From positions 313,724 through 377,723 of the forward strand of contig JAFKFM010000006.1 in NCBI GenBank assembly GCA_017308135.1: a DNA stretch of 64,000 nucleotides. The letters run 5' to 3'. Positions 8,292-17,257 of this stretch are shown in pieces. Origin of the DNA: Alphaproteobacteria bacterium (GTDB lineage Bacteria; Pseudomonadota; Alphaproteobacteria; CACIAM-22H2). The notes beneath the pieces are model-generated. The model did no database searches. It was not told the DNA's origin and saw only the letters and a program-made list of their open reading frames with translations. The translations under genes were made by a program, and so were the position numbers. Position 1 is the stretch's first letter. Each line of letters begins with the position of its first letter.

Positions 8292-9662
8292 TCAACGATC
8301 CTTGAATAAATCCATCCGGGCGGTGTCGCCGTAGATCGGCATGTCGATCGTCTCGGCGAGCAATATCCCCTTCAGCAGTAGCGCGTTGTATTTCGGATCG
8401 ACTTCGTTGCGCCGGCCCGACAGGACCGGCTTGCCGTCGCGGCCGACATGGGTCGCGAAACCGGTCGGCGTCGCGTGCCGCTCGACGATCGCGGCGATCA
8501 AAGCGTAGGCCGCGCGCGCGAAATCCGCGCGGCCGGCGAGCTGCGCCACCCGCGCGAGGGATACCGCGAAATCCACCTGATGGTCGATATGCGCGGTGTC
8601 GCCGTCCGGCACGGAGGGGATGAGTCCGTCCGGGCGGCGCCAGCCGAGCGCGAACGCGGCGATCCGCAAGGCCGCGTCCAGCCAGCGCGGTTCGGGCGCA
8701 AGCCGCCAATACGCGTCGCACAGGGCATCGACGAGGATGAACGCGTCGAGCAGCGTCGGCGGCCCCTCGGGTCCGGCCGGCGTCCAAACGCCGCGGACGG
8801 CGCCCGCCGATTCCAAACGCGCGCAGGCCGCGTCAAGCCATCGTCCGGCGGCGGCGTGCCAATCCGCCGACCGATCGACGTCCGCCAGCGCGAGCAACGC
8901 GAAAAAAGGCGAGGTGTTCGACTTCATCAGACGGGCAAAGGATCCGCTGCGCGTCCAGTCGTAGCGCCAGCGCGCGACGCGGCGCGACAGACCGCGTGCG
9001 GGTCCGTGCGGATGACCGGCCGCGCGCCGGCCGGCGAGAAAAGCGAGCCGATCGGCCACCGCGCGCGCCGCGCCGAAGGCGCCGCGATGCGGAAAAAGTC
9101 CGTGCCGGCGTACGAAAGGATGCGCCAGCCAAAGCGTCATCGTTCGCGCGCCGGCGGCGATCCATGCCGGATCGGGCCGGTCGCCTTCAAGTGCCGCTTC
9201 GATCAACGCGGCCGACCACGGCGCGAAATTCGGCGAGCGGCGCCCATCGGTCAGGTCGACGCATTCGCTCAATCCCAGCCGATCGTCGGCGAAAAGTTCG
9301 CGCGCCTTGACGAAAGCGGCGGCGGCGCGGGCGCCCGCCGCGGGATCGCCGGTGGCGCGGTGCACGGCGGCGAGTCCGCCGGCGAACTCGTCGACGCCAT
9401 ACGCGTAGACGACGCCGCCTTCGGCAAGGAGATCGGCGAATGGGTCGGCCGGCAACCGCGCGATCTGATCCAGCAGGAACGGCGCGCCGCCCGCCGCGAG
9501 CACGAAAGGTGCGGTATCGTCGAAGTTGTCGAACAAAGAACGGGCGTCGGGCGGATTGTTGCGCGCCATGAGGCCGTCGGAGGTCAGAAATCGGCGGGTC
9601 AAACCGTCGAGAACGATCCGCCGCGCTTCAATCAGTCTGAGCTGATCGGGCGGGCCGTTCAC
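8292..9662 (-). CDS. Unrecognised alpha-helical protein of the glycan operon
   Basis: A 456-residue soluble protein with no signal peptide and no motif I can name. It contains many paired amphipathic helices rich in alanine and tryptophan (for example L-D-A-A-L-R-I-A-A-F-A-L-G-W-R-R-P), spaced as in six-hairpin (alpha/alpha) barrel glycan enzymes, and ends with a conserved-looking D-P-K-Y-N-A-L-L-L-K-G-I stretch. It starts with GTG at 9660-9662 overlapping the stop of the glycosyltransferase (GTGA). A role in glycan trimming, epimerisation or as a scaffold is possible; the fold is inferred from helix periodicity only. Confidence 0.6.
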   Translation of the reverse strand: MNGPPDQLRLIEARRIVLDGLTRRFLTSDGLMARNNPPDARSLFDNFDDTAPFVLAAGGAPFLLDQIARLPADPFADLLAEGGVVYAYGVDEFAGGLAAVHRATGDPAAGARAAAAFVKARELFADDRLGLSECVDLTDGRRSPNFAPWSAALIEAALEGDRPDPAWIAAGARTMTLWLAHPFVRRHGLFPHRGAFGAARAVADRLAFLAGRRAAGHPHGPARGLSRRVARWRYDWTRSGSFARLMKSNTSPFFALLALADVDRSADWHAAAGRWLDAACARLESAGAVRGVWTPAGPEGPPTLLDAFILVDALCDAYWRLAPEPRWLDAALRIAAFALGWRRPDGLIPSVPDGDTAHIDHQVDFAVSLARVAQLAGRADFARAAYALIAAIVERHATPTGFATHVGRDGKPVLSGRRNEVDPKYNALLLKGILLAETIDMPIYGDTARMDLFKDR

Positions 9663-10774
9663 GCCGCCACCGGTATATCGAGAACTTGCGCGAACGCCCG
9701 CGCCATATGCGTGGAGGTGAATCGCTCCTCCACAAGACGACGCGCGCGCAGCCCCAGCGCTTGGGTCCGCGCGGGATCCATCAGCGCTCCGCGAACGGCC
9801 GCCGCGAGTTTGCCCGCATCGCCGGACGGCGCGAGGAAACAGGTTTCACCGTCGCGCAGGCGTTCGACATCCCAAAGTCCGGGGAAATCCGAGATGACCA
9901 CCGGCCGGGCGCATGCCATCGCCTGCAAACACGCGCTTTGCCCGGAGGGCTGAATGGTCGACTTGATCGGCAACACGACCAGCGAAGCGCCCCGATAGAG
10001 TTCGCGGATGGATTCGTCGCTAAGCCCGCCTTTGTGCCAGTTGCCGCGAATGGCTTCGACATTGGCCGGCAAGGGTGGAAGAGGCATCCCGGTCACGATC
10101 TTCAATTTCGGCAGATCGTGCGTCCAGGCGTCGATCAGCGTCGCCCAATCGCGCTGCAGATCGTTGCCGATCGCGAAAACATAGGGCTCGCCGGGCCCGG
10201 ACGGCACGGCGCCCGGCGTCCAAAATCCGATGTCGACGCCGAAAGGAATGCTGCTGATCCGCGTGTGACCGGGCAACCGCGCGCGTAAGAAGGCCGCTTC
10301 GGCCGGCGACAACGCGATCAACTCGATCTGCCGGAGGAGATGGCCGAACAACGCTTTCTGGCGAGCGGGCTGCGTATCGGCGAAGATCCCCATCGCCAAC
10401 GCGACGACCCGCGCGCGCAGCTTGCCCGTCGCTTTCAGAAGGGCGAGCGCATAGGCGAATCCGGTCGTGGTCGCCACGATCGTGTCCGCGACGGCAAGCC
10501 GGGCGCGCACGGCCGGATGGAATACGTGCGATGCGATAACGCTCGGAAATCCGGGCAGAGCCGCGGCCAGCGGCCGGCGCGCAAGCCGCCAGAAGGCGCC
10601 GACCGGGCGCGTCGCGTCCGCCGCGCCGGCCAACGCGGCGATTTCGTCCGAATCGAGCGTCGCGACGTCAAGGCCGGCGCGCGCCAGACCCGTCGCGCCG
10701 TAGAAGAATTCGTCCGGCCCATTCGTCGATTCCAGAATGCCGCGGCGTCCGGCCTTGTAGAGAAAGAGAATCAT
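9659..10774 (-). CDS. Group 1 glycosyltransferase
   Basis: A 371-residue GT-B enzyme starting at ATG 10774, which overlaps the radical SAM stop by 4 bp; the longer open frame upstream is inside that gene. The N-terminus begins M-I-L-F-L-Y-K-A-G-R-R-G. Family features include a basic G-V-D-I-G-F-W linker, a strand Y-V-F-A-I-G-N-D-L-Q-R-D-W, and a C-terminal donor site with S-G-Q-S-A-C-L-Q-A-M-A-C-A-R-P-V-V-I. In that site the second acidic residue is replaced (Q-S-A-C-L-Q), an unusual substitution for GT4 enzymes. Second gene of the operon driven from the promoter near 12000. Confidence 0.78.
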   Translation of the reverse strand: MILFLYKAGRRGILESTNGPDEFFYGATGLARAGLDVATLDSDEIAALAGAADATRPVGAFWRLARRPLAAALPGFPSVIASHVFHPAVRARLAVADTIVATTTGFAYALALLKATGKLRARVVALAMGIFADTQPARQKALFGHLLRQIELIALSPAEAAFLRARLPGHTRISSIPFGVDIGFWTPGAVPSGPGEPYVFAIGNDLQRDWATLIDAWTHDLPKLKIVTGMPLPPLPANVEAIRGNWHKGGLSDESIRELYRGASLVVLPIKSTIQPSGQSACLQAMACARPVVISDFPGLWDVERLRDGETCFLAPSGDAGKLAAAVRGALMDPARTQALGLRARRLVEERFTSTHMARAFAQVLDIPVAA

Positions 10775-11880
10775 CCGTCCGCCAGCCGCGCGGCCAGACG
10801 TCGGTCGAGTAACGCGAGAGCCACCGGATCGTCGATCGCCTTCTGTTTGCAGGTATCGCAGGGCGATTTTTTGGCGCCCGCGCGCGCGAGCGAGGCGCGC
10901 CATTCCGACATCGCTTTGGAGGCGTAGACGTCGAAAATGGAGCGATTGCCCGACACGACATCGACCACGAAGTCCTTATGTTCGGGCACGTCGCTGCGTA
11001 AATTGCAGCACGGCATTACGGCGCCGTTGAAATCGATCGTAAGATTCGTGAACACCATCGTGCACGGCGACTTGCGGACATAGCTCCGGTCGATCAGCTT
11101 TTCGAGCGTCTGGCCGCGATCGTAGCCGACGCGGTTGAGGTCGGCCGCCTCGGCGTAGACTTCGACGCGCGGATGGGCGATGCGCCAATAGAGCCGGTCG
11201 GACGCTTCGACGAGGGGCTTGGCCGTCGTCTTCGCGCGTTTGAGGAGCTTGTCGAGCTGATCGCGCGCGGCCGCGACGTTCCAATCGTAGCCCTTCGGAT
11301 AGATCGAAATTCGCAGGATCGACAATCCCGCATCCGCAAGGCGATCGAGCAGATCGGCGTCGAGATAGTCGCCGTTGCTGACGATATCGATCTCGGCATT
11401 CGGCAAACCCGCGCGGGCGACCGAGACGTAGTCGCAGATCGTCTTGCAGGCCAGCGGCTCGGAATAGCGCGCGAAACGCACGATCCCGTCGTAGCCGATC
11501 GCGGCGAGATCGCCGATGGTCCGCCGGTAGACGGCGAAATCCATCGGCGAATGGTCCTTGATCCGCTTGCCGTCGATATTCGGGCAGAACGGGCACAGAC
11601 GGTTGCAGTAGGCGTGCGGCTCGAACTCGACAAGGCGGACCATGTCTTTGAACAGACGCCGCTTCTCCGCATCGTCGAAGGCGGAGGCATCGGTCGCGTA
11701 GCGCGCCTCGACCCGCGCGGCGAAATGGCCCCAAGCGCCGTCGGGATCGGCCATACGGTCGAGTTCCGAACGCATCGTGTTGAGCCGGGTGCGCATCTTC
11801 TCGCCAAGCGGCAGCCGCGCGCCGGCGCGGGCAGCGAGGCTCGCGAGCTTTTCGATCGGATTTGATGCGTCGTCTGCCAT
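10771..11880 (-). CDS. Radical SAM/SPASM domain protein
   Basis: A 369-residue radical SAM enzyme. The cluster motif C-N-R-L-C-P-F-C gives C92, C96 and C99 (CxxxCxxC) for the 4Fe-4S centre. A C-terminal SPASM-like region has S-P-C-T-M-V-F-T near residue 280, V-M-P-C-C-N and a final C-D-T-C-K-Q-K, enough cysteines for auxiliary clusters. It heads a six-gene minus operon and lies 120 bp downstream of operator copy 2. Radical SAM/SPASM proteins in surface-glycan clusters may epimerise, deaminate or dehydrogenate sugars; which reaction is unknown here. The ATG at 11880 is the natural start, with an operator-bearing intergenic region upstream. Confidence 0.85.
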   Translation of the reverse strand: MADDASNPIEKLASLAARAGARLPLGEKMRTRLNTMRSELDRMADPDGAWGHFAARVEARYATDASAFDDAEKRRLFKDMVRLVEFEPHAYCNRLCPFCPNIDGKRIKDHSPMDFAVYRRTIGDLAAIGYDGIVRFARYSEPLACKTICDYVSVARAGLPNAEIDIVSNGDYLDADLLDRLADAGLSILRISIYPKGYDWNVAAARDQLDKLLKRAKTTAKPLVEASDRLYWRIAHPRVEVYAEAADLNRVGYDRGQTLEKLIDRSYVRKSPCTMVFTNLTIDFNGAVMPCCNLRSDVPEHKDFVVDVVSGNRSIFDVYASKAMSEWRASLARAGAKKSPCDTCKQKAIDDPVALALLDRRLAARLADG

Positions 11881-12192
11881 AGCCTTGGAGCCTTTAGACC
11901 CTATGCGCCAGGCGCCGCGACTCGAGGATTGCGGCCCAATAACGCGAATGTAAGGAGGGGCTGCCGATCCGTACCGCTCGGCGTCGACATTCTTAGCTTG
12001 TTCACGGCGTGAACGTCAAGGTTTGACGAAGCCAAGTTTCGTAAGCAGTTCGCGTATTTACAGCTATTTCGAGGTGCGACGGCCCCGAATTTCGACTCGG
12101 CGTCATTGGCCGCACGGGACTATGCGCCCGGCCACACCCACGGCGGCGGCCGGACCAATAGACAGACCGGGATCGGAGTCGATCGTCGGTGC
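11881..12192. other. Intergenic region with operator copy 2
   Basis: 312 bp between the end of the TylF-type gene and the start of the radical SAM gene, both on the minus strand. It holds the dyad at 12000-12014 and a probable minus-strand promoter at about 11990-12019. I see no credible coding frame or RNA gene in the rest. Confidence 0.6.
12000..12014. promoter_or_regulatory. Operator dyad GTTCA-N5-TGAAC, copy 2 (radical SAM operon promoter)
   Basis: Perfect dyad GTTCACG-G-CGTGAAC. On the minus strand it sits between a -35 TTGACG (12014-12019) and a weak -10 TAAGAA (11990-11995) with an 18-nt spacer, exactly the layout of the copy at 18976, where the -10 is TATAGA. It is about 120 bp upstream of the radical SAM start. 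Confidence 0.7.
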
Positions 12193-12891
12193 TCAGCGGA
12201 CGATCAGCGCCACCTGCTGGTCGCAGAAGCCGACATACTCGTAATCGAAACCGCGCGTGGCGACCGTTTCTTGCCACGCTTTGTGTTCGCCCTGACGCCA
12301 GCCGCGATAGCCGAAATATTCGTCGAACACGATGATTGTACCCGGACGGATCCGCTCGGCGATCAGGTTCAGCGCGACGCTGGCGGCGGGGTAAGTGTCG
12401 CAATCGATATGCACAAATGCCATCGGCCCGGGAGTGGCGGCGAGAAATCCGGGGATCGTCTTGTCGAACCAGCCTTTCACCAAGGTGACGTTCGATTCGA
12501 CTTGCGGCAATACGCCGCCGCGATCGAACGTGCCTTGCGGGCAGCCCGCCCCGGCCCAATCCTCCTGTAAACCTTCGAAACTGTCGAAGCCGAAGATCGC
12601 GCGGCCGCGCAGACGCCGCGCGAAATGGTTGATCGACGCGCCGTTCCAAACGCCGAACTCCGCGCATAATCCTTCACGGGGCGCTTTCGACAGCGCGAAA
12701 TCCCAAAGCGCTTCGCGGGTCTTGAAGGTCAGCGCCGACGCCATGCGCGCGGCCGCGTAATCCGCGCTATCCGCGATCGAACGCCAATGCAACTCGGCGA
12801 TGACGGACGGACCCAATGCCGTGCGCATGTTGACGAACGCGACGAGCGGCACGAGCGTACGATCGAGAATTCTGATCAAGAAAGATTTCAT
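12193..12891 (-). CDS. TylF/macrocin O-methyltransferase family protein
   Basis: A 232-residue TylF-family SAM methyltransferase. The SAM site begins C-A-E-F-G-V-W-N-G-A-S-I, then F-G-F-D-S-F-E-G-L, and the metal-binding acidic pair is in F-V-H-I-D-C-D-T-Y with a later F-D-E-Y-F-G-Y-R-G-W; this is the Mg-dependent sugar O-methyltransferase pattern. ATG 12891 (M-K-S-F-L-I-R) is preferred because a hydrophobic start follows and a GGAG lies about 12 nt upstream; the open frame reaches 12957. It is the last gene of the long operon that starts with the wHTH regulator, 90 bp after the GT2 gene. Confidence 0.85.
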   Translation of the reverse strand: MKSFLIRILDRTLVPLVAFVNMRTALGPSVIAELHWRSIADSADYAAARMASALTFKTREALWDFALSKAPREGLCAEFGVWNGASINHFARRLRGRAIFGFDSFEGLQEDWAGAGCPQGTFDRGGVLPQVESNVTLVKGWFDKTIPGFLAATPGPMAFVHIDCDTYPAASVALNLIAERIRPGTIIVFDEYFGYRGWRQGEHKAWQETVATRGFDYEYVGFCDQQVALIVR

Positions 12892-12981
12892 GTCGTTGGC
12901 AGGTCTCCGCTTGCGGCTATTGCGTTCTCGTTTGTCACGATCGGCCGGCGCTTGCAATCGTCAGGGGGCGCCCCGCGCCCC

Positions 12982-14031
12982 TCAGGTTTCGTTCGATCGG
13001 TCGCGCCGGTCGAACCAGCGAATGCCGCGAAAGATCGCCGTCGGAAGATTGGCGGCAAGAAATCCGATTGGTGCGTTCGCCGAAAGCCTCAATGCCCGCA
13101 CGACGAATCCGGCGCGGCCGCGCGAAACAGCGCGGAGCACCAAGGCGCGCAACGTAGCACTCGCCGCCCAGCGCTTCGCGGCGGCATCGCGCGCATATGT
13201 CTCCGCCAGCCGCAGGAAAGTGTCGATCGCGCGTGCCGCGTCCGCAATTCGAGGACTGCCGACGATTCGTGATCCGTGAAGCGCATCGAATATTTGGTAC
13301 AGGATTTCGGGCGTCAATTCCGGCACGCCTTCGTCGCGCTGCCGCTTCCGGCAGAAATCGATCGACATGCGCTGCTGTTCGGCCAGACGCTGAACCGAAA
13401 TATTCGATCCGTGAACGCGATAGCGCAGCAAGGCCTGCGGCAGATTTGCGGCTTGCGTCACCGGCAAGAGCCGCGTCCATAGCTCGAAATCCTGGTTGGC
13501 CTGGAAGCGTTCGTCGAACTCGAGCGCATGTTCGACGAGCACGCTCCGGCGGATCATCGCCGTTGGATGATGGAAGGGATTTCGCGTCAGGCTGACGAAC
13601 CGGATCGTCGCGTCAGATTCGGGTTGTGGCGAAAAGTCCAATGTCCGGCCGCGGCCGTCCACGATCCAAACGGCGCTGCCCACGATGCCGAGTGCCGGAT
13701 CCGCGTCGAGGGCGGCGGCCTGACGCGCGAAACGATCCGGCCGGCAGACGTCGTCGCCATCCATGCGCGCGACATACTCGCCTTCGCAGAGCCGCAAACC
13801 GACATTGAGCGCGGTCGTCTGCCCCATATTCTGAGGCGCTACGTGCAGCTTGATTCGTGGATCGGCATAGGAACGGACGATCCGCACGCTTTCGTCGCTC
13901 GACCCGTCGTCGACGATGACGAACTCGAAGTCGCCATAGGTTTGCGCGAGCACGCTGTCGATCGCTTCGCGCAGATATACCGCACCGTTGTAGACGGCCA
14001 TCAGGACCGAGATTTTCGGCGGCTTTGACAT
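12982..14031 (-). CDS. Glycosyltransferase family 2
   Basis: A 349-residue GT-A enzyme. The N-terminus reads K-I-S-V-L-M-A-V-Y-N-G-A-V-Y-L, followed by the nucleotide pocket V-I-V-D-D-G-S-S-D-E-S and the metal-binding M-D-G-D-D-V near residue 95. The acceptor half contains R-S-V-L-V-E and a W-T-R-L-L segment (the usual E/Q-D-W region). Length and order are normal. It starts one base before the stop of the upstream methyltransferase gene ends, so both are translated together. The last 60 residues are basic, consistent with membrane association. Sugar donor unknown. Confidence 0.88.
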   Translation of the reverse strand: MSKPPKISVLMAVYNGAVYLREAIDSVLAQTYGDFEFVIVDDGSSDESVRIVRSYADPRIKLHVAPQNMGQTTALNVGLRLCEGEYVARMDGDDVCRPDRFARQAAALDADPALGIVGSAVWIVDGRGRTLDFSPQPESDATIRFVSLTRNPFHHPTAMIRRSVLVEHALEFDERFQANQDFELWTRLLPVTQAANLPQALLRYRVHGSNISVQRLAEQQRMSIDFCRKRQRDEGVPELTPEILYQIFDALHGSRIVGSPRIADAARAIDTFLRLAETYARDAAAKRWAASATLRALVLRAVSRGRAGFVVRALRLSANAPIGFLAANLPTAIFRGIRWFDRRDRSNET

Positions 14032-14032
14032 A

Positions 14033-14779
14033 TCAGCGCGCGATCGCCACGGCCCAGATTTCGCCCCAGCGCAGAATCGTCTCGTCGCGCGTCAAACCCG
14101 CCGCCGCGAGTTCGGCGTCGAACTCGATCAACGTGTACTCCGTCTCATGCGTCGAATCCGAGCGCCAGTCGAGACCAAGTTCCTTGCGCAACGGCACGAG
14201 CCAATCGCGATCGAAGCAGGGAATACGGATCAAAAATCGCTTGGCGCCGGTTTGCGCCGCGAGACGGCGGAGCAAGGCCGGCCGATCCGGCAGATGTTCG
14301 AGAACATTGGACATCGCGACGGTGTCGAAGCCGGCCGGCAACGTGTCCTTCGTCACGTCGCCGACGCGATAGACGACGTTCGGATGCGCATGGCGCGCGC
14401 GCGCGATTTCGACGTTCGCGGGAACGATTTCGACGCCTTCGACCGCAGCACCCGCTTGCGCCATCGACAGCGCGAGAAAACCATTGCCCGAGCCCACGTC
14501 GAGCACACGTTCGCCCGGCCGCACGCGCGACGCGAAGAACTCGTGATAGGCCATGATGCGATGCTTCGGATTGACGCCGTCGCCGTAGCGCACCGCCGTC
14601 GTCGCCGCCATCGTTTCGATCTTCGAATGCGCGTCGAGCAATGCGGACAACGCGGATTTCGCGTCGTCACGCTTCGCGATCGCTTGGGCGAATCCCACCG
14701 TCAGATCGCGCAGGATACGGGTCGGCAGAAACCGCGTGGGCCATAGCAACGTCGCCGCGATCGCGTGTCGAAGATTCAT
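14033..14779 (-). CDS. Class I SAM-dependent methyltransferase
   Basis: A 248-residue methyltransferase: motif I V-L-D-V-G-S-G-N-G-F-L at about residue 92, acidic strand V-E-G-V-E-I-V-P, and the D-T-V-A-M-S-N-V-L-E-H-L post-motif. The first 30 residues are hydrophobic and basic (A-T-L-L-W-P-T-R-F-L-P-T-R-I-L) and may dock on the inner membrane. ATG 14779 overlaps the stop of the upstream glycosyltransferase (ATGA). Placement between two glycosyltransferases suggests modification of a growing repeat unit. Confidence 0.82.
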   Translation of the reverse strand: MNLRHAIAATLLWPTRFLPTRILRDLTVGFAQAIAKRDDAKSALSALLDAHSKIETMAATTAVRYGDGVNPKHRIMAYHEFFASRVRPGERVLDVGSGNGFLALSMAQAGAAVEGVEIVPANVEIARARHAHPNVVYRVGDVTKDTLPAGFDTVAMSNVLEHLPDRPALLRRLAAQTGAKRFLIRIPCFDRDWLVPLRKELGLDWRSDSTHETEYTLIEFDAELAAAGLTRDETILRWGEIWAVAIAR

Positions 14780-15939
14780 GTCGGCCTCGCGGCGAAGGAG
14801 AGTACGCGCAGTTCGCGCTCGATCGTCCGGTCGAGCGACACGGTGCGCAGGATTTCATCGCGCGCGTTGCGCCCAAGACGCGCCGCGAGTTCCCGGTCGC
14901 CCAAGATGCGATCGATCGCATCCCGGATCGACAAAGCGTCGGTCGCCGTCAACAATCCGGTATCGCCATCGCGCAGAACTTCGCGAATGCCGGGCGCGTC
15001 GGCGCCGATGACGGCCAGACCGCAGGACATCGCCTCCAGCAGCGCTTTGGGATGCCCCTCGAACAAGGACGGCAGAACGAAAAGGTCGAGGCCGCGGAAG
15101 AATTCCGGCAGGTCGCGATGCGGCATATTGCCCGGCAGCTTCAGATCGGCGCCGAGCCGCGCGCCGAGAGCGGCCATTTCATGGCGCAAACTCCCTTCGC
15201 CGATCATCACGAGCTCGACGTCGCGTCCGGCGACGGCCTCGATCAATGCCAACGGGTTTTTTTGCTCCTCGAAGCGGCCGAGAAAGCCGATCCGCTGTTT
15301 GGCGCGCGGCGCGGAAGGCCCGGGCGATAGCAGATCGGTGTCAACGTAATTCGGCACGATGTTGACTTGGCTTTGGGGAACGCCGTCGCGTTCGATCGCC
15401 AGCTTCGCAATCTCCTCGGTCGAGCCGACGACATGCGCGGCGCCCCGGAATACGGCGCGTTCGGTCGCTATCGCCTCGCGCGTCACCGGATCGTCGGGCC
15501 CGCGTTCGCGCGTCGCGAAAAGCGACCACGGATAACCGCAACGCGCGACGAGCTTCGTACGCCAGAATTTCGCGACGCGCAGAATATGGCGCGCACCGCT
15601 CATCTGATTGGTTTTGACCAAGCGCGGACCGGGAAAGCGCAAGCCGAATGTCGCCAGCAGGATCGCCATCCAGACGGGCCAGGTCCATTCATGCTTGTTA
15701 TGCGCGAGGCCGATATCGCCAAGCCGCTCGATATAGGCGGCATCCTCGCCGCGCGACCAAGTGATCAACGTCAGCGCACGCAAATGCGGCAGCAGGCGGC
15801 GATAGATCGCGAGCTCGCGATCCAGCATCCCCACGCGATCGAAGATCGCGAGTGTCGACGCGTATTCGAACCACACGATCAAATGCAGCGTTTTCAGACG
15901 CGCGAAGTCGGGCGGCGGCAGCGAGTCTTCGGGCAGCAT
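14776..15939 (-). CDS. GT4-family glycosyltransferase
   Basis: A 387-residue GT-B enzyme. The start at ATG 15939 (M-L-P-E-D-S-L-P-P-P) lies 2 nt past the stop of the truncated wecB-like frame. Family signatures are strong: I-V-P-N-Y-V-D-T-D-L, I-G-F-L-G-R-F-E-E-Q-K-N, and the donor site S-L-F-E-G-H-P-K-A-L-L-E-A-M-S-C-G with the E-x7-E spacing. The N-terminal domain contains a hydrophobic W-P-V-W-M-A-I-L-L-A-T segment. Because the preceding gene has been cut away by a deletion, the upstream part of this gene may also have changed, but the remaining length is normal. Confidence 0.85.
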   Translation of the reverse strand: MLPEDSLPPPDFARLKTLHLIVWFEYASTLAIFDRVGMLDRELAIYRRLLPHLRALTLITWSRGEDAAYIERLGDIGLAHNKHEWTWPVWMAILLATFGLRFPGPRLVKTNQMSGARHILRVAKFWRTKLVARCGYPWSLFATRERGPDDPVTREAIATERAVFRGAAHVVGSTEEIAKLAIERDGVPQSQVNIVPNYVDTDLLSPGPSAPRAKQRIGFLGRFEEQKNPLALIEAVAGRDVELVMIGEGSLRHEMAALGARLGADLKLPGNMPHRDLPEFFRGLDLFVLPSLFEGHPKALLEAMSCGLAVIGADAPGIREVLRDGDTGLLTATDALSIRDAIDRILGDRELAARLGRNARDEILRTVSLDRTIERELRVLSFAARPT

Positions 15940-15941
15940 GC

Positions 15942-16106
15942 TCAAGTGCGGGCCCGGGTCTTGAGCGCGTCGGACATGCCGCGATCGCAATGCTGGCCGG
16001 TATGAACCAGGATCTCGCCAAGCACCGCCTTCGCCAAGGCGCGCGACAAGGGTGCGGCCTTGATGAATTGCGGGCGCGCACCCACGACGGTGAGAATCCG
16101 CTTCAC
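15942..16106 (-). pseudogene. wecB: Truncated wecB-like UDP-GlcNAc 2-epimerase remnant
   Basis: The first 54 codons start at GTG 16106 (V-K-R-I-L-T-V-V-G-A-R-P-Q-F-I-K) and match the N-terminus of the non-hydrolysing epimerase family, including the V-H-T-G-Q-H motif and D-R-G-M-S-D. The normal protein has about 370 residues; here the frame meets a stop right after a junction (A-L-K-T-R-A-R-T), and the usual Tyr of G-Q-H-Y is Cys. The GTG is 2 nt after the DegT stop, and the stop is 2 nt before the next start, so coupling survives. An inactive fragment; its partners wlbA (broken) and DegT (intact) lie upstream. Confidence 0.85.
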
Positions 16107-16108
16107 GC

Positions 16109-17257
16109 TTATCGGCGCGCGGCGGGGATGGCGCGGCGCAGCGCCGCGACGATGCGGTCTTGCGTGGCTTCGTCCAGATAGGCGTGCATCGGCAGGCTGA
16201 GCACTTCGCCCGCCAGACGGTCGGATACCGGCAGACCGTTTCCGGCTACCGGATACTTCGCATAGGCCGTTTGGCGGTGCATCGGCTTGACGTAATAGAT
16301 CATCGTCGGAATGCCTTCGGCCTTCAATGCGGCGGCGACCTTGTCGCGATCGGCGTTCGGCAAACGAATCGTGTATTGCGCCCAGACCGAGACGAGATCC
16401 TTCGGCACGCGCGGGACGATGCACAAATCTTCCAGCGCGGCCGAATAACGCGCGGCTACCTTGTTGCGCGCGTCGATTTCGGCCGGGAACACGGCGAGCT
16501 TCTCGAGCAGCACCGCGGCCTGCATCGTATCAAGGCGCGCGTTCAACCCGATACGCACATTGTCGTATTTGTCGCTGCCTTGGCCATGCACGCGCAGCGA
16601 ACGCAGCACGTCCATCAGCTTGGCGTCGTTGGTGAACACCGCCCCGCCATCGCCGTAGCAACCCAACGGCTTCGCGGGAAAGAACGACGTCGCCGCGAAA
16701 TCGCCGATGCCGCCGGTCGTGCGGCCCTTATAAGTGCCGCCGAAACCTTGCGCCGTATCGGCGAAGACCCACAGATCGTTCGCCCGCGCGATTTTCTCGA
16801 TCGCGTCGTAATCGGCCGGCAGGCCGAACAGATCGACGGGAATCACGCCCTTGGGCTTCAAGCCCAAACGCCGCGCCGTGTCGATCCCCGCTTCGAGACT
16901 GGCGGGATCCATGTTGAACGTGTCAGGCAGGCAATCGACGAAGATCGGCGTGGCGCCGACCCACGCGACGACCTCGCCGGTCGCGGCGAAGGTGAAGGAC
17001 GGCACCAGGATCGCGTCGCCCGGGCCCACTTCCTTGGCCATCAGCACGATGCCGAGAGCGTCGGTGCCGTTGGCGCAGCTGAGCACGTATTTGGAACCGC
17101 AGAACGCGCCGAGCTCGGCTTCGAGCTCCGCCACTTCCGGGCCCATGATGTATTTTCCGTGGCGGACGACTTTGAGGATCGCCTCTTCCATCCGCGCGCC
17201 GATATGCTTGCGCTGGGCTTTGAGATCGATGAAGTCGATGGCGGGCGCGTTGCTCAT
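16109..17257 (-). CDS. DegT/DnrJ/EryC1 PLP aminotransferase (WlbC/WbpE-like)
   Basis: A 382-residue PLP enzyme of the sugar aminotransferase family. K196 in S-F-F-P-A-K-P-L-G is the predicted Schiff-base lysine; G-T-D-A-L upstream and the R-L-D-T-M-Q-A-A region downstream are typical. Start ATG 17257 (M-S-N-A-P-A-I-D-F-I-D-L-K) overlaps the stop of the wlbA remnant. Closest resemblance by motif is to the UDP-3-keto-GlcNAcA aminotransferases that work with WlbA and the epimerase WlbD/WecB. Both of those neighbours are broken here, so the enzyme either serves another 3-keto sugar or has partners elsewhere in the genome. Confidence 0.88.
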   Translation of the reverse strand: MSNAPAIDFIDLKAQRKHIGARMEEAILKVVRHGKYIMGPEVAELEAELGAFCGSKYVLSCANGTDALGIVLMAKEVGPGDAILVPSFTFAATGEVVAWVGATPIFVDCLPDTFNMDPASLEAGIDTARRLGLKPKGVIPVDLFGLPADYDAIEKIARANDLWVFADTAQGFGGTYKGRTTGGIGDFAATSFFPAKPLGCYGDGGAVFTNDAKLMDVLRSLRVHGQGSDKYDNVRIGLNARLDTMQAAVLLEKLAVFPAEIDARNKVAARYSAALEDLCIVPRVPKDLVSVWAQYTIRLPNADRDKVAAALKAEGIPTMIYYVKPMHRQTAYAKYPVAGNGLPVSDRLAGEVLSLPMHAYLDEATQDRIVAALRRAIPAARR

